Assembly (NCBI GenBank): GCA_005502445.1
Contig: SCPB01000006.1
Coordinates: 22,152-86,151, forward strand
DNA: 64,000 bases
Direction of reading: 5' to 3'
From: Microbacteriaceae bacterium X2B
GTDB lineage: Bacteria; Actinomycetota; Actinomycetes; Actinomycetales; Microbacteriaceae
The notes beneath the pieces are model-generated. The model searched no databases and was not told the DNA's origin. It worked only from the letters and a program-made list of their open reading frames with translations. A program made the translations under genes and the position numbers. Below, piece by piece: positions 40,691 through 51,356 of the stretch; positions within the stretch are counted from its first letter, which is position 1; each line of letters begins with the position of its first letter.

Positions 40691-40696
40691 TATACT
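40691..40696 (+). promoter_or_regulatory. -10 element TATACT upstream of the CNNM gene pair
   Basis: TATACT is a near-perfect -10 hexamer about 83 nt before GTG 40774 and 10 nt before an ATG at 40707. No good -35 was seen 16-18 nt upstream. Transcription would start near 40703. Confidence 0.5.
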
Positions 40697-40706
40697 TCCT
40701 CGCATC

Positions 40707-40784
40707 ATGGATGACCCGCCGTCTTCGCCGTCCGACCCCAGCCATAGTCCCTCGCCGATGATCGGGGGCCGCCGTGGGCGCTGA
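40707..40784 (+). CDS. Possible 25-codon upstream ORF
   Basis: ATG 40707 opens a 25-residue frame rich in Pro and Ser (MDDPPSSPSDPSHSPSP...) that ends at TGA 40782-40784, overlapping the start of the CNNM gene by 11 nt. With a start codon 10 nt after the -10 element it could be translated as a leader and couple to the downstream gene. No conservation evidence is available. Confidence 0.25.
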   Translation: MDDPPSSPSDPSHSPSPMIGGRRGR

Positions 40785-42096
40785 GTGGATCCTCCTCGGC
40801 GCGGGCGTGCTTCTGACCATCGGCACCGGCTTCTTCGTCGCGAGCGAGTTCGCGCTCGTCAATCTCGATCGTTCCGATCTCGAGGCTCGGCAGGCGCGCG
40901 GCGAGAAGCGGCTCGGCCCCACGATCGCCGCCCTCAAGATCACCTCGACGCACCTGTCGAGCGCGCAGCTCGGCATCACGCTCACGACGCTGCTCACCGG
41001 CTACACGATGGAGCCCGCGATCTCGGTGCTGCTCGCGGGGCCGCTCGCGGCGATCGGGCTGCCGGGCGCCGCGGTGCCGGTCATCGGCACCGTCACCGCC
41101 ATCGTCGTCGCGACGCTGCTCTCGATGATCGTCGGTGAGCTCGTGCCGAAGAACTTCGCCCTCGCCCTGCCCCGGCAGACGGCGAAGTTCGTCATCCCGT
41201 TCCAGTCGCTGTTCACGACCGTGTTCCGGCCCGCCGTCTCGCTGCTCAACAACACCGCGAACGCCCTGCTGCGCACGGTCGGCATCGAGCCGAAGGAGGA
41301 GCTCAGCGGCGCCCGCACCGCCGAGGAGCTCGCCTCGCTCGTGCGGCGCTCGGCCAAACAGGGCTCGCTGGAGGCCGACACGGCGACGCTCCTGTCGCGC
41401 ACGCTCGCCTTCGCGCAGCACACGGCCGCCGACGTCATGACCCCGCGCCCCCGGGTCGCGAGCGTCGAGCGCGGCGGATCGGCGCTCGACGTCATCGCGC
41501 TCGCCCGGCGAACGGGCTTCTCGCGATTCCCCGTCATCGACGACTCGATCGACGACATCGTCGGCATCGTGCACGTCAAGCAGGCGGTCGCCGTGCCGCA
41601 CGACCGCCGGCCCGACGTGCCCGTCTCGGCCCTGCAGAGCGAGGCGCTGCGCGTGCCCGAGACGATGATGCTCGACACGCTGCTCGCCGAGTTGCGCGGC
41701 CGCGGCTACCAGATGGCCGTCGTGGTCGACGAGTACGGCGGAACCGCGGGCGTGGCGACGCTCGAAGACCTCGTCGAGGAGCTCGTCGGCGAGGTCTCCG
41801 ACGAGCACGATCGGGTTCTCGTCGGGGTCGTGCGCTCGCGCGACTGGCTGACCTTTCCCGGCATGCTGCGGCCCGATGAGCTGCGTGATCGGGCGGGCGT
41901 GGCGGTCCCCGACGACGGCCCGTGGGAGACCGTCGGCGGTTACCTCATGGCCGAGCTCGGCCGACTGCCGTCGGTCGGCGACACCGTCGAGATCGACGCG
42001 GGCGTCTTCCGCGTCGAGAGACTCGACGGTCGCCGCATCGACCGCGTGCGCTTCACGCCGCGACCGGCGGACGAGATGCAGGAGGGCGCGCGATGA
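40774..42096 (+). CDS. Hemolysin-family CNNM/CBS/CorC-HlyC transporter-associated protein (first copy)
   Basis: 440-residue membrane protein. The DUF21/CNNM transmembrane domain (about 1-190) has SSAQLGITLTTLLTGYTMEPA and VGELVPKNFALALP; a CBS pair (about 205-335) starts DVMTPRPRVASV, followed by a CorC_HlyC C-terminal domain (GYLMAELGRLPSVGDTVEI). Family members export or control Mg2+ and related ions. The GTG start lacks a strong Shine-Dalgarno. It overlaps its paralogue by ATGA. Confidence 0.9.
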   Translation: MGAEWILLGAGVLLTIGTGFFVASEFALVNLDRSDLEARQARGEKRLGPTIAALKITSTHLSSAQLGITLTTLLTGYTMEPAISVLLAGPLAAIGLPGAAVPVIGTVTAIVVATLLSMIVGELVPKNFALALPRQTAKFVIPFQSLFTTVFRPAVSLLNNTANALLRTVGIEPKEELSGARTAEELASLVRRSAKQGSLEADTATLLSRTLAFAQHTAADVMTPRPRVASVERGGSALDVIALARRTGFSRFPVIDDSIDDIVGIVHVKQAVAVPHDRRPDVPVSALQSEALRVPETMMLDTLLAELRGRGYQMAVVVDEYGGTAGVATLEDLVEELVGEVSDEHDRVLVGVVRSRDWLTFPGMLRPDELRDRAGVAVPDDGPWETVGGYLMAELGRLPSVGDTVEIDAGVFRVERLDGRRIDRVRFTPRPADEMQEGAR

Positions 42097-43142
42097 TCAG
42101 CGAATCCGATGCCTGGGGCCTGTTCTGGCTCGTCGCGCTGCTCGCCGGCAACGCGTTCTTCGTCGGCGCCGAGTTCGCCGTGATCTCGGCCAAGCGCTCA
42201 CAGATCGAACCACGCGCCGAGGCCGGATCGCGCGCGGCGAAGACCGCCCTGTGGGCCATGGAGCACGCGACCCTCATGCTCGCGACGAGCCAGCTCGGTA
42301 TCACGGTGTGCTCGTTGCTGATCCTCAACGTCTCCGAGCCGGCACTGAAACACCTCCTCGAGATCCCGCTCGAGCTCGCCGGCCTCCCCTATGAGCTCGT
42401 GAGCGGGATCGCCTTCACGATCGCGCTGCTGTTTGTGTCGTTCCTCCACGTCGTGCTCGGCGAGATGGTGCCGAAGAACATCTCGTTCTCGTTGCCCACG
42501 CGCTCGGTGCTCATCCTCGCGCCGCCGCTCGTCGCCGTCGCACGGGTGTTCCGGTTCGTCATCGTCGCACTCAATGCGATCGCGAACGGCGTGCTGCGGA
42601 TGTTCCGCGTCGAGCCGAAGGACGAGGCGACGAGCGCTTTCACGCTCGAGGAGGTCGCGACGATCGTCGAGCAGTCGCAGCGCGAAGGGTTGCTGCACGA
42701 CCGTTCCGGAGCCCTCTCCGCCGCGTTCGAGTTCACGGCGAAGAAGGTCGACGACGTCGCCGTGCCCATGGCGGATCTGGTGCACCTGCCCGAGGACGCC
42801 TCGCCCGCCGAGGTCGAGCGCGCGGTCGCTCAGCACGGCTTCAGCCGATACGTGCTCGTCGACGAGGTCGGTGAGCCGACCGGCTACGTGCACCTGAAAG
42901 ACGTCATCGACCTCGACGAGGACGAGTTCGACGACCCCGTGCCGCCCAAGAGGATCCGCCGACTCGTGTCGATCCTCGGCAGCGCCGACCTGGAGGACGG
43001 CCTCGCGGTCATGCGCCGTTCGGGCGCGCACCTCGCCCGCTCCGTCGACGCCGAGGGCAGCACGACGGGCGTGCTCTTCCTCGAAGACATCATCGAGGAG
43101 CTCGTCGGCGAGGTGCAGGACGCCACTCGGCGCCGCCCCTAG
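42093..43142 (+). CDS. CNNM/CBS domain protein (second copy, lacking CorC-HlyC domain)
   Basis: 349-residue paralogue of the preceding gene: CNNM domain with TSQLGITVCSLLILNVSEPA and LGEMVPKNISFSLP, then a CBS pair (VAVPMADLVHLPED, GFSRYVLVDEVGEPTGYVH). It ends shortly after the second CBS domain (IIEELVGEVQD), so the CorC_HlyC domain of the first copy is missing. This short-plus-long pairing is common in actinobacteria. Its TAG overlaps the TAG of the convergent gene. Confidence 0.9.
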   Translation: MISESDAWGLFWLVALLAGNAFFVGAEFAVISAKRSQIEPRAEAGSRAAKTALWAMEHATLMLATSQLGITVCSLLILNVSEPALKHLLEIPLELAGLPYELVSGIAFTIALLFVSFLHVVLGEMVPKNISFSLPTRSVLILAPPLVAVARVFRFVIVALNAIANGVLRMFRVEPKDEATSAFTLEEVATIVEQSQREGLLHDRSGALSAAFEFTAKKVDDVAVPMADLVHLPEDASPAEVERAVAQHGFSRYVLVDEVGEPTGYVHLKDVIDLDEDEFDDPVPPKRIRRLVSILGSADLEDGLAVMRRSGAHLARSVDAEGSTTGVLFLEDIIEELVGEVQDATRRRP

Positions 43143-44233
43143 AAGAACGCGCGCCGGTACTGCGGCGGCACGAGCTGCTGCAGCGCGGCCTCATCGCCGA
43201 GGTCGCGCGCGAAGCTCAATGCCGCGTGCGGGTCGCGCATCCACTTCCGCCCCATGAGGATGGCGTCGGCCTGGCCGCTCCGGATGATCTCCTCGGCCTG
43301 CGCGGCCTCCGTGATGAGGCCGACCGCCGCGACGGGCACGTCGCCCTCCGAGCGCACGTGCGCGGCGAGCGGGACCTGGTAGCCCGGGCCGACGGGGATC
43401 TTCGCCCGGACGAGCCCGCCGCTGGAGATGTCGAAGAGGTCGGCGCCCGCCTCGAGCGACCACGCCGCGACCTGCGCGGTCTGCTGCTCGTCCCAGCCGC
43501 CCTCGGTCCAGTCGGTGGCCGAGAAGCGCACGAGCACGGGCACGTCGACGGCCGCGCGCACCGCGCGCACCACGTCGAGCACGATGCGCGCGCGGTTCTC
43601 GAGCGACCCGCCCCAGTCGTCGTCGCGCCGGTTCGACAGCGGCGAGAGGAACTGGTGCAGGAGGTACCCGTGGGCGGCGTGCACCTCGACGAGATCGAAG
43701 CCGGCGCCGACGGCCCGGCGGGCGGCGTCGGCGAAGGCGACCACGACATCCTGGATGCCCTGCGCGTCGAGAGCGATCGGCGGGGCGTAGCCGTCGAAGG
43801 CCATCGCCGAGGGGGCGATCGACTGCCAGCCGGCCTCCGAGACGGGCATCGTGCCGCTGCCCGACCAGCCCTCGGGGGTCGAGCCCCACTCCGGGTAGGC
43901 GCTCGCCTTGCGGCCGGCGTGGGCGAGCTGGATGCCCGCGGCGGCGCCTTGCCCGTGGATGAAGTCGACGACGCGCGCCCAGGCGGCGGCCTGCTCCTCG
44001 TTCCAGATGCCGGTGTCGTGCGCGCTGATGCGCCCCTCCGGGGTCACGGCGCTCGCCTCGGCGACGACGAGACCGGCGCCGCCGCGCGCGAAGGAGCCGA
44101 GGTGCACGAGATGCCAGTCGGTCGGCACGCCGTCGCGCGCGACGACCGAGTACTCGCACAGGGGCGCGACCCACAGACGGTTGCGGAGGGTCAGCGAGCG
44201 GAGGGTGAGGGGGGAGAAGAGTGCACTGGTCAC
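43139..44233 (-). CDS. NADH:flavin oxidoreductase, old yellow enzyme family (YqjM/NamA-like)
   Basis: 364-residue FMN-dependent ene-reductase. Active-site features of the YqjM class are visible: APLCEYS (thiol and Tyr), the substrate-binding His pair in EVHAAHGYLLHQFLSPLSNRR, and GRKWMRDPHAAL near the C-terminus. It reduces activated C=C bonds; the physiological substrate is unknown. GTG 44233 is preferred; the open frame further upstream is antisense to the neighbouring gene. It overlaps the CNNM gene tail to tail by 4 bp. Confidence 0.9.
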   Translation of the reverse strand: MTSALFSPLTLRSLTLRNRLWVAPLCEYSVVARDGVPTDWHLVHLGSFARGGAGLVVAEASAVTPEGRISAHDTGIWNEEQAAAWARVVDFIHGQGAAAGIQLAHAGRKASAYPEWGSTPEGWSGSGTMPVSEAGWQSIAPSAMAFDGYAPPIALDAQGIQDVVVAFADAARRAVGAGFDLVEVHAAHGYLLHQFLSPLSNRRDDDWGGSLENRARIVLDVVRAVRAAVDVPVLVRFSATDWTEGGWDEQQTAQVAAWSLEAGADLFDISSGGLVRAKIPVGPGYQVPLAAHVRSEGDVPVAAVGLITEAAQAEEIIRSGQADAILMGRKWMRDPHAALSFARDLGDEAALQQLVPPQYRRAFF

Positions 44234-44296
44234 GTCACTATGCAAGCCCGCTGCGGCTGAGGGTATTCCGACCGCGCGCTCGATAGGGTGACGGTC

Positions 44297-45142
44297 GTGA
44301 CCGGCCTGCGAGAGTTCCGACCCGACGACGCGGCCCGCCTCATCGCGGTGCCCGGCGAGGGCGACGACAAGTACAGCCGCGGCGTGCTCGGCGTCGTCAC
44401 GGGCTCGCAGCAGTACCCCGGCGCGGCGGTGCTCGGCGTCGAGGCCGCCCTGCGCACGGGCGTCGGCATGGTGCGCTACCTCGGCCCCGAACGGCCGACG
44501 AGCCTCGTGCTGCAGCGGCGCCCCGAGGCGGTCGCCGCCGAGGGACGCGTGCAGGCCTGGCTGCTGGGCAGCGGGATGCCCTGGGCTGGTCGCGCGGGCG
44601 AGCGCGACCCCGCGACGCGCGAGCGCTTCCAGCACGCGCTCGACTCCGGCCGCCCCCTCGTGCTCGACGCGGGCGCGCTCGACCTCGCCGCCTCGACGAC
44701 CGCCCCCACCGTCGTCACGCCGCACGCCCGCGAACTCTCGCAGCTGCTGGGGGTCGCGGTCGACGCCGTGCGGGCCGACCCGCTCGCCGCAGCCCGGCGC
44801 GCCGCCGAGCGCTTCGACGTCACGGTGCTCATCAAGGGCAGCACGACGCACGTCGTCGGGCCGGCCGGCGAGGCGCTCGTCGCGCGATCGGCGCCCGCGT
44901 GGCTCGCGACGGCGGGCGCGGGGGACGCCCTCGCGGGCATCCTCGGCGCGCTCGTCGCGACGCACGCCGACGAGGTCGTCGACGACGCGACGCGGCTCGC
45001 GCCCCTCGCGGCGGCCGCCGCGGTCGTGCACGGGCTCGCCGCGCAGCGGGCCTCGGCGGGCGGGCCGCTCACCGTGCTCGACCTCTGCCGCGAGCTCGGA
45101 CCGACCATCGCGCAGCTCGTGAAGTACCGCCCCGCGGACTGA
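44297..45142 (+). CDS. nnrD: ADP-dependent NAD(P)H-hydrate dehydratase
   Basis: About 281 residues, ribokinase-like metabolite-repair enzyme that restores hydrated NAD(P)H. The motifs are YSRGVLGVVTGS(QQ)YPGAAVLG, the family HARELSQLLG and the nucleotide loop ATAGAGDALAGILGAL. There is no fused epimerase domain. GTG 44297 lies 7 nt after TAGGGT (44284-44289), and is preferred over GTG 44288, which would overlap that hexamer. Confidence 0.9.
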   Translation: MTGLREFRPDDAARLIAVPGEGDDKYSRGVLGVVTGSQQYPGAAVLGVEAALRTGVGMVRYLGPERPTSLVLQRRPEAVAAEGRVQAWLLGSGMPWAGRAGERDPATRERFQHALDSGRPLVLDAGALDLAASTTAPTVVTPHARELSQLLGVAVDAVRADPLAAARRAAERFDVTVLIKGSTTHVVGPAGEALVARSAPAWLATAGAGDALAGILGALVATHADEVVDDATRLAPLAAAAAVVHGLAAQRASAGGPLTVLDLCRELGPTIAQLVKYRPAD

Positions 45143-45191
45143 TCCGCGCCCCCCGGGATCACAGCGCGACCCCGCGCGGTGTGAGAACGGC

Positions 45192-45230
45192 GTTACGGGA
45201 CCTTAACGGCTGCGCCCCCGGGACCGTAAC
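45192..45230 (+). promoter_or_regulatory. GlnR-like operator upstream of nitrate genes
   Basis: GTTAC-N6-TTAAC (45192-45207) matches the actinobacterial GlnR pattern GTNAC-N6-[G/T]NAAC, and a second half-site (CCGTAAC) ends at 45230. GGGACCKTAAC occurs twice (45197-45207, 45220-45230), 23 nt apart. It lies 70-110 nt upstream of narK, consistent with nitrogen-limitation activation. The regulator gene is not in the window. Confidence 0.55.
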
Positions 45231-45300
45231 ACCGCCTCCGTAGCGTCGAGGGCACCACCGCGAGGACCGGTGGCCCCGAGACGCACCGCGAGGAGACGCC

Positions 45301-46716
45301 ATGACCACCGTGACGACCGGAACCGCCCCCGAGCTCCATTCCCCACCGACAGCCGACGCTCCCGTCGCCCTGACCCGCCGCCCCGGCCGGTGGATCGACG
45401 GCTGGAACCCCGAGAACGCCGAGTTCTGGAACGCCGAGGGAAAGCGCATCGCCTCGCGCAACCTCGGCTGGTCGATCTTCGCCGAGTTCCTCGGCTTCGT
45501 CGTCTGGCAGCTCTGGAGCATCGTCGTGGTGTTCCTGCCCGCCGCGGGCTTCGATCTCGACACCGGCCAGATCTTCTGGCTCATCTCGATCCCGAGCCTC
45601 GTCGGCGCGACCCTGCGCATTCCCTACACTTTCATGGTCCCGAAGTTCGGCGGGCGCAACTGGACGATGGTCTCGGCGGCCCTGCTGCTGATCCCGACCA
45701 CCGCTCTCGCGATCTGCGTCGGCAATCCCGAGACGCCGTTCGGCGTGCTGCTGCTCGTCGCCGCGCTCGCGGGCTTCGGCGGCGGCAACTTCGCGAGCTC
45801 GATGGCGAACATCACCTTCTTCTACCCGCAGCGCGAGAAGGGCTGGGCGCTCGGCCTGAACGCCGCGGGCGGCAACCTCGGCGTCTCGGTCGCCCAGTTC
45901 GTCGTGCCGATCGCGGTCGTGGTGTTCGCCGGCGCGACCCTCAACCTGCCCGTCGCCGGCTGGATCTGGATCCCTCTCATCCTCGTCGCCATCTGGGGCG
46001 CGTACCGCCACATGGACAACCTCTCGACCGCGAAGGCCGACATCGCCGCCTCGCTCGCGGCCGTCAAGGAGCCGCACATGTGGCTGCTGGCCTTCCTCTA
46101 CATCGGCACCTTCGGCTCGTTCATCGGCTTCGCAAGCGTGTTCCCGAAGCTCATCGCCGATCAGTTCCCGGAGTTCTCGACCATCCAGGTGGGCGCCGCC
46201 TCCGTCTCGCTCGCCTTCCTGGGCGCGCTCGTCGGCTCGCTCGCCCGGCCCTTCGGCGGGCGCCTGGCCGACCGCTTCGGAGGTGCCCGCATGACCGTCG
46301 CCGCCTTCGCGACGATGGGCGTCGGCACGGTTCTGGTGATCCTCACCCTGCCGCTGCAGAGCTTCATGCTCTTCCTGCTCGCCTTCCTCGTGCTCTTCAT
46401 CGCGACCGGTGTGGGCAACGGGGCGACCTACCGCATGATCCCCACCGTGTTCGCGCTGCGGTCCGGCGCCGTCGACGCGCACTCCTCGGGCAGCTCGGTC
46501 TCGGTGCAGCGACAGACGGCGGCCGCGCTCGGGCTCATCTCGGCGGTGGGTGCCTACGGCGGCTTCCTGATCCCGCAGGCGCTCGGTCTCGCGAAGGCGA
46601 CCTACGGCGGCTACGAGGCCGGGTTCTGGGTCTTCATCGCCGGCTACGCGCTCATGCTCGGCCTCACAGCGGCGTTCTACCTGCGGCCCGCGGCGACGGG
46701 CGGTCAGCGCGTCTGA
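45301..46716 (+). CDS. narK: Nitrate/nitrite transporter NarK (NNP family)
   Basis: 471-residue MFS transporter of the nitrate/nitrite porter family. It has an N-terminal WIDGWNPENAEFWNAEGKR typical of actinobacterial NarK, about 12 helices, and the two nitrate signatures around GGGNFASSMANITFFYP and GVGNGATYRMIPTVF. First gene of an assimilation operon with a reductase 17 nt downstream. The 5' UTR holds GAGGAGACGCC before the ATG. Confidence 0.93.
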   Translation: MTTVTTGTAPELHSPPTADAPVALTRRPGRWIDGWNPENAEFWNAEGKRIASRNLGWSIFAEFLGFVVWQLWSIVVVFLPAAGFDLDTGQIFWLISIPSLVGATLRIPYTFMVPKFGGRNWTMVSAALLLIPTTALAICVGNPETPFGVLLLVAALAGFGGGNFASSMANITFFYPQREKGWALGLNAAGGNLGVSVAQFVVPIAVVVFAGATLNLPVAGWIWIPLILVAIWGAYRHMDNLSTAKADIAASLAAVKEPHMWLLAFLYIGTFGSFIGFASVFPKLIADQFPEFSTIQVGAASVSLAFLGALVGSLARPFGGRLADRFGGARMTVAAFATMGVGTVLVILTLPLQSFMLFLLAFLVLFIATGVGNGATYRMIPTVFALRSGAVDAHSSGSSVSVQRQTAAALGLISAVGAYGGFLIPQALGLAKATYGGYEAGFWVFIAGYALMLGLTAAFYLRPAATGGQRV

Positions 46717-46733
46717 GCGACGCCGAGCGCACC

Positions 46734-48835
<2,102 letters not shown>

Positions 48836-48839
<4 letters not shown>

Positions 48840-50518
48840 CCCGTGATGCGCTGCGCGTGCTGCTCATCGGCTACGGCCCCGTCGGCGCCCGCCTCGTCGA
48901 GCAGCTGCGGCCCGCCGTGCGCTCCGGCGCCGTCGCGCTCACCGTCGTCGGCGCCGAGTCTCACGACGCCTACAACCGCGTGCTCGTCGCCGAGTACGCC
49001 GTCGGGCGTGCCGAGCGTCGGGCGCTCGCCATCACCGACACGGATGCGGCGGCCGCCGACGGTGCGCGCATCGTCACGGGCGCGCGCGTCATCGGCATCG
49101 ATCGCGGCGCGGGCATCGCCCGGCTCGACTCGGGCGAGTCGATCGCCTGGGACCGATTGGTCTTCGCGACGGGCGCGCGCGCCAACGTTCCGACCCTCGC
49201 GGGGGTCGACCGCGTCGCGCGCGACGCCGGTGTCCTGCGCCGCGGAGGATCCGAGCTCATCGCGTGGGATCAGTCGCTGCCCGCGGGCATCACGGCGCTG
49301 CGCGACCTCGCCGACGCCGAGCGCGTGCGGGAGGCGGTCGCCGCGAAGCGGCGCATCGTCGTGCTCGGGGCGGGCATCCTTGGCCTCGAGGCGGCGCTCG
49401 CCGCCGCGCAGGAGGGCGCAGACGTGTGCGTCGTGCACCACGGCGGGTTCCCGATGGCGCGCAATCTCGACCGCGGCGGGGGCACCGTGCTCGCGCAGGC
49501 CCTCACCCGCGCGGGCGTCGCCCTCGTCGCGCGCACGCGCGCCGAGGAGGTGCTGCTCGGCACCGGCGACGATGGCGAACCACGCTTCGAGGCGCTCATC
49601 AGCGCCGACGGCAAGGCGATCCACGGTGACCTGCTGCTCGTCTCGTGCGGTGTCAGCGCGCGCACCGAGCTCGCGACGCTCGCCGGGCTGCCGACGTCGA
49701 CGGGCATCCTCGTCGACGACGAGCTGCGCTCGTGGGGCGACGACCGCGTCTTCGCGATCGGCGACTGCGCCCACGTCGTGGCTCGCGGTCAGGATGCGCC
49801 CGCTTCCGAGGCGGTCGCCTCGGCGGCGGTCTCGGGAGCGCCGATCGGGGTGCGCGGCGCGCCCTCCGGCCTCATCGGACCCGGTTGGCGGCAGGCCGAG
49901 TGGCTCGCCGATCGGCTGCGGGTCGAGGCCGAGGTGCTGCACGGCGTCGCGGCGCTCGAACCGAGCGCGCTGCCCGCCGAGGCGCCCGCCCTCGTCATGC
50001 TCAAGGCGCACGGCATCGACGTCGTCTCGGCCGGCGACGTGAGCCCCGACCCCTTCGATGCGCCCACCGCCGACGACCGCGCGCACCCCACGGGCGTGCG
50101 ACAGGTCTCGCAGTGGGCCGACCCGGAGCACGGCCGGTACCTCAAGCTCGTGACGCGCGGCGGGGTGCTCGAGGCATTCGTGAGCGTCGGGCTGCCGCGC
50201 ACAGCGGCCGAGGTCACGCTGCTCTACCAGCGCCGCGCCGAGTTGCCCGCCGACCGCTCGATTCTGCTGCGCCACGACGGCCCGGACGAGAGCGCCGGCA
50301 CCTCGGCCGACCATTTCGCGCACGACGCGACCGTGTGCTGGTGCAACGGCGTGACCGTGGGGCGCATCGAGGAGGCCGTCGACGCCGGCGACCGCACGGT
50401 CGCGTGCGTGAGCGCCTCGACCCGCGCGGGAACCGGCTGCGGCGGGTGCAAGGGGCGCATCGCCGAGCTCATCGAGCGCTTCGCCGACCTCGGCGACACT
50501 GCCGAGGTCGCGGTCTGA
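48836..50518 (+). CDS. nasB: FAD-dependent oxidoreductase with BFD [2Fe-2S] domain (NasB-like electron donor)
   Basis: 560-residue flavoprotein that probably passes NAD(P)H electrons to the nitrate reductase. FAD site VLLIGYGPVGARLVEQL, NAD site VVLGAGILGLEAALAA, FAD-binding FAIGDCAHV. The C-terminal BFD-like domain has CWCNGVTVGRIEEAV and GTGCGGCKGRI. It resembles the N-terminal half of NirB but lacks the siroheme domains, so it is not a nitrite reductase on its own. No nitrite reductase gene lies in the window. Confidence 0.86.
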
Positions 50519-50559
50519 TCCGAGCGGCCGCGAGCGCCCGGCGGCGTAGCGTTGAGGTC

Positions 50560-51300
50560 GTGCAGTCGGGAGCAGCGGGAGCGTCGGATTCGCCGGCCGC
50601 GGGGCCGTTCGACGCGATCGTGCTCGCCGGCGGGCGCGCGAGCCGACTGGGCGGACGCGACAAGCCCGCCCTCGTCTTCCGCGGCGAGGCGCTGCTCGAT
50701 CACGCGATCACGGCGGCGGCCGGAGCGGGGGCGGCTGTCGTGGTCGTCGTCGGGCCGGAGCGCCCGCGCGACGGGCACCGGCCGCTCGATCTCGCACCGG
50801 GCGAACCCGACCACTCCCCGCCCTCCGCCCGCGTGCGGTGGGCGATCGAGTCGCCGCGATTCGGCGGGCCGGCGGCGGCGCTGGGGGCGGGCATGGGCAT
50901 CCTGACCGCGCCCGACCGCGCAGGCGCGCCCGGAGAGTGGGTGCTCGTTCTCGCCGCCGACCTGCCGTTCGCGCGGGAGGCGGTGCCCGCGCTGCTCGCC
51001 GCCCTCCACGACGCCTGCGCTGTCGACGCCGCCACCCTCGACGGGGTCATCGCTGTCGACGCGGACGGCCGTGACCAGCCCCTGCTCGGCGTCTACCGTG
51101 CCGAGTCGCTGGGGGCAGCCCTCGCCGTCTATGACGACCTCGCGGGAATGCCGCTGAGGCGGGTCATCGGGCCCCTCGTTCTCGGGCGGCGCACGCTAGG
51201 CGGCCGGCTGACGGTCGACGTCGACGAACCCGCCGACGCCGCGGCTCTCGGCATCGCGCTGGGCGAGGCCCCGGGCACGTCCCCCGGTACGGCACCGTGA
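50560..51300 (+). CDS. mobA: Molybdenum cofactor guanylyltransferase-like NTP transferase
   Basis: 246-residue nucleotidyltransferase with the MobA start AIVLAGGRASRLGGRDKPAL and the metal-binding region VLAADLPFAREAVP. MobA attaches GMP to molybdopterin, producing the cofactor needed by the preceding reductase. GTG 50560 is 7 nt after TAGCGT (50547-50552), which suggests a separate leaderless promoter within the nitrate cluster. It carries an extended central loop (GPERPRDGHRPLDLAPGEPD) compared with E. coli MobA. Confidence 0.85.
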   Translation: MQSGAAGASDSPAAGPFDAIVLAGGRASRLGGRDKPALVFRGEALLDHAITAAAGAGAAVVVVVGPERPRDGHRPLDLAPGEPDHSPPSARVRWAIESPRFGGPAAALGAGMGILTAPDRAGAPGEWVLVLAADLPFAREAVPALLAALHDACAVDAATLDGVIAVDADGRDQPLLGVYRAESLGAALAVYDDLAGMPLRRVIGPLVLGRRTLGGRLTVDVDEPADAAALGIALGEAPGTSPGTAP

Positions 51301-51356
51301 CGCCCGGTGGCCGCGGAAAGCGACTCCCGCTCGGCGAACGTCGTTACGCTGACCGC

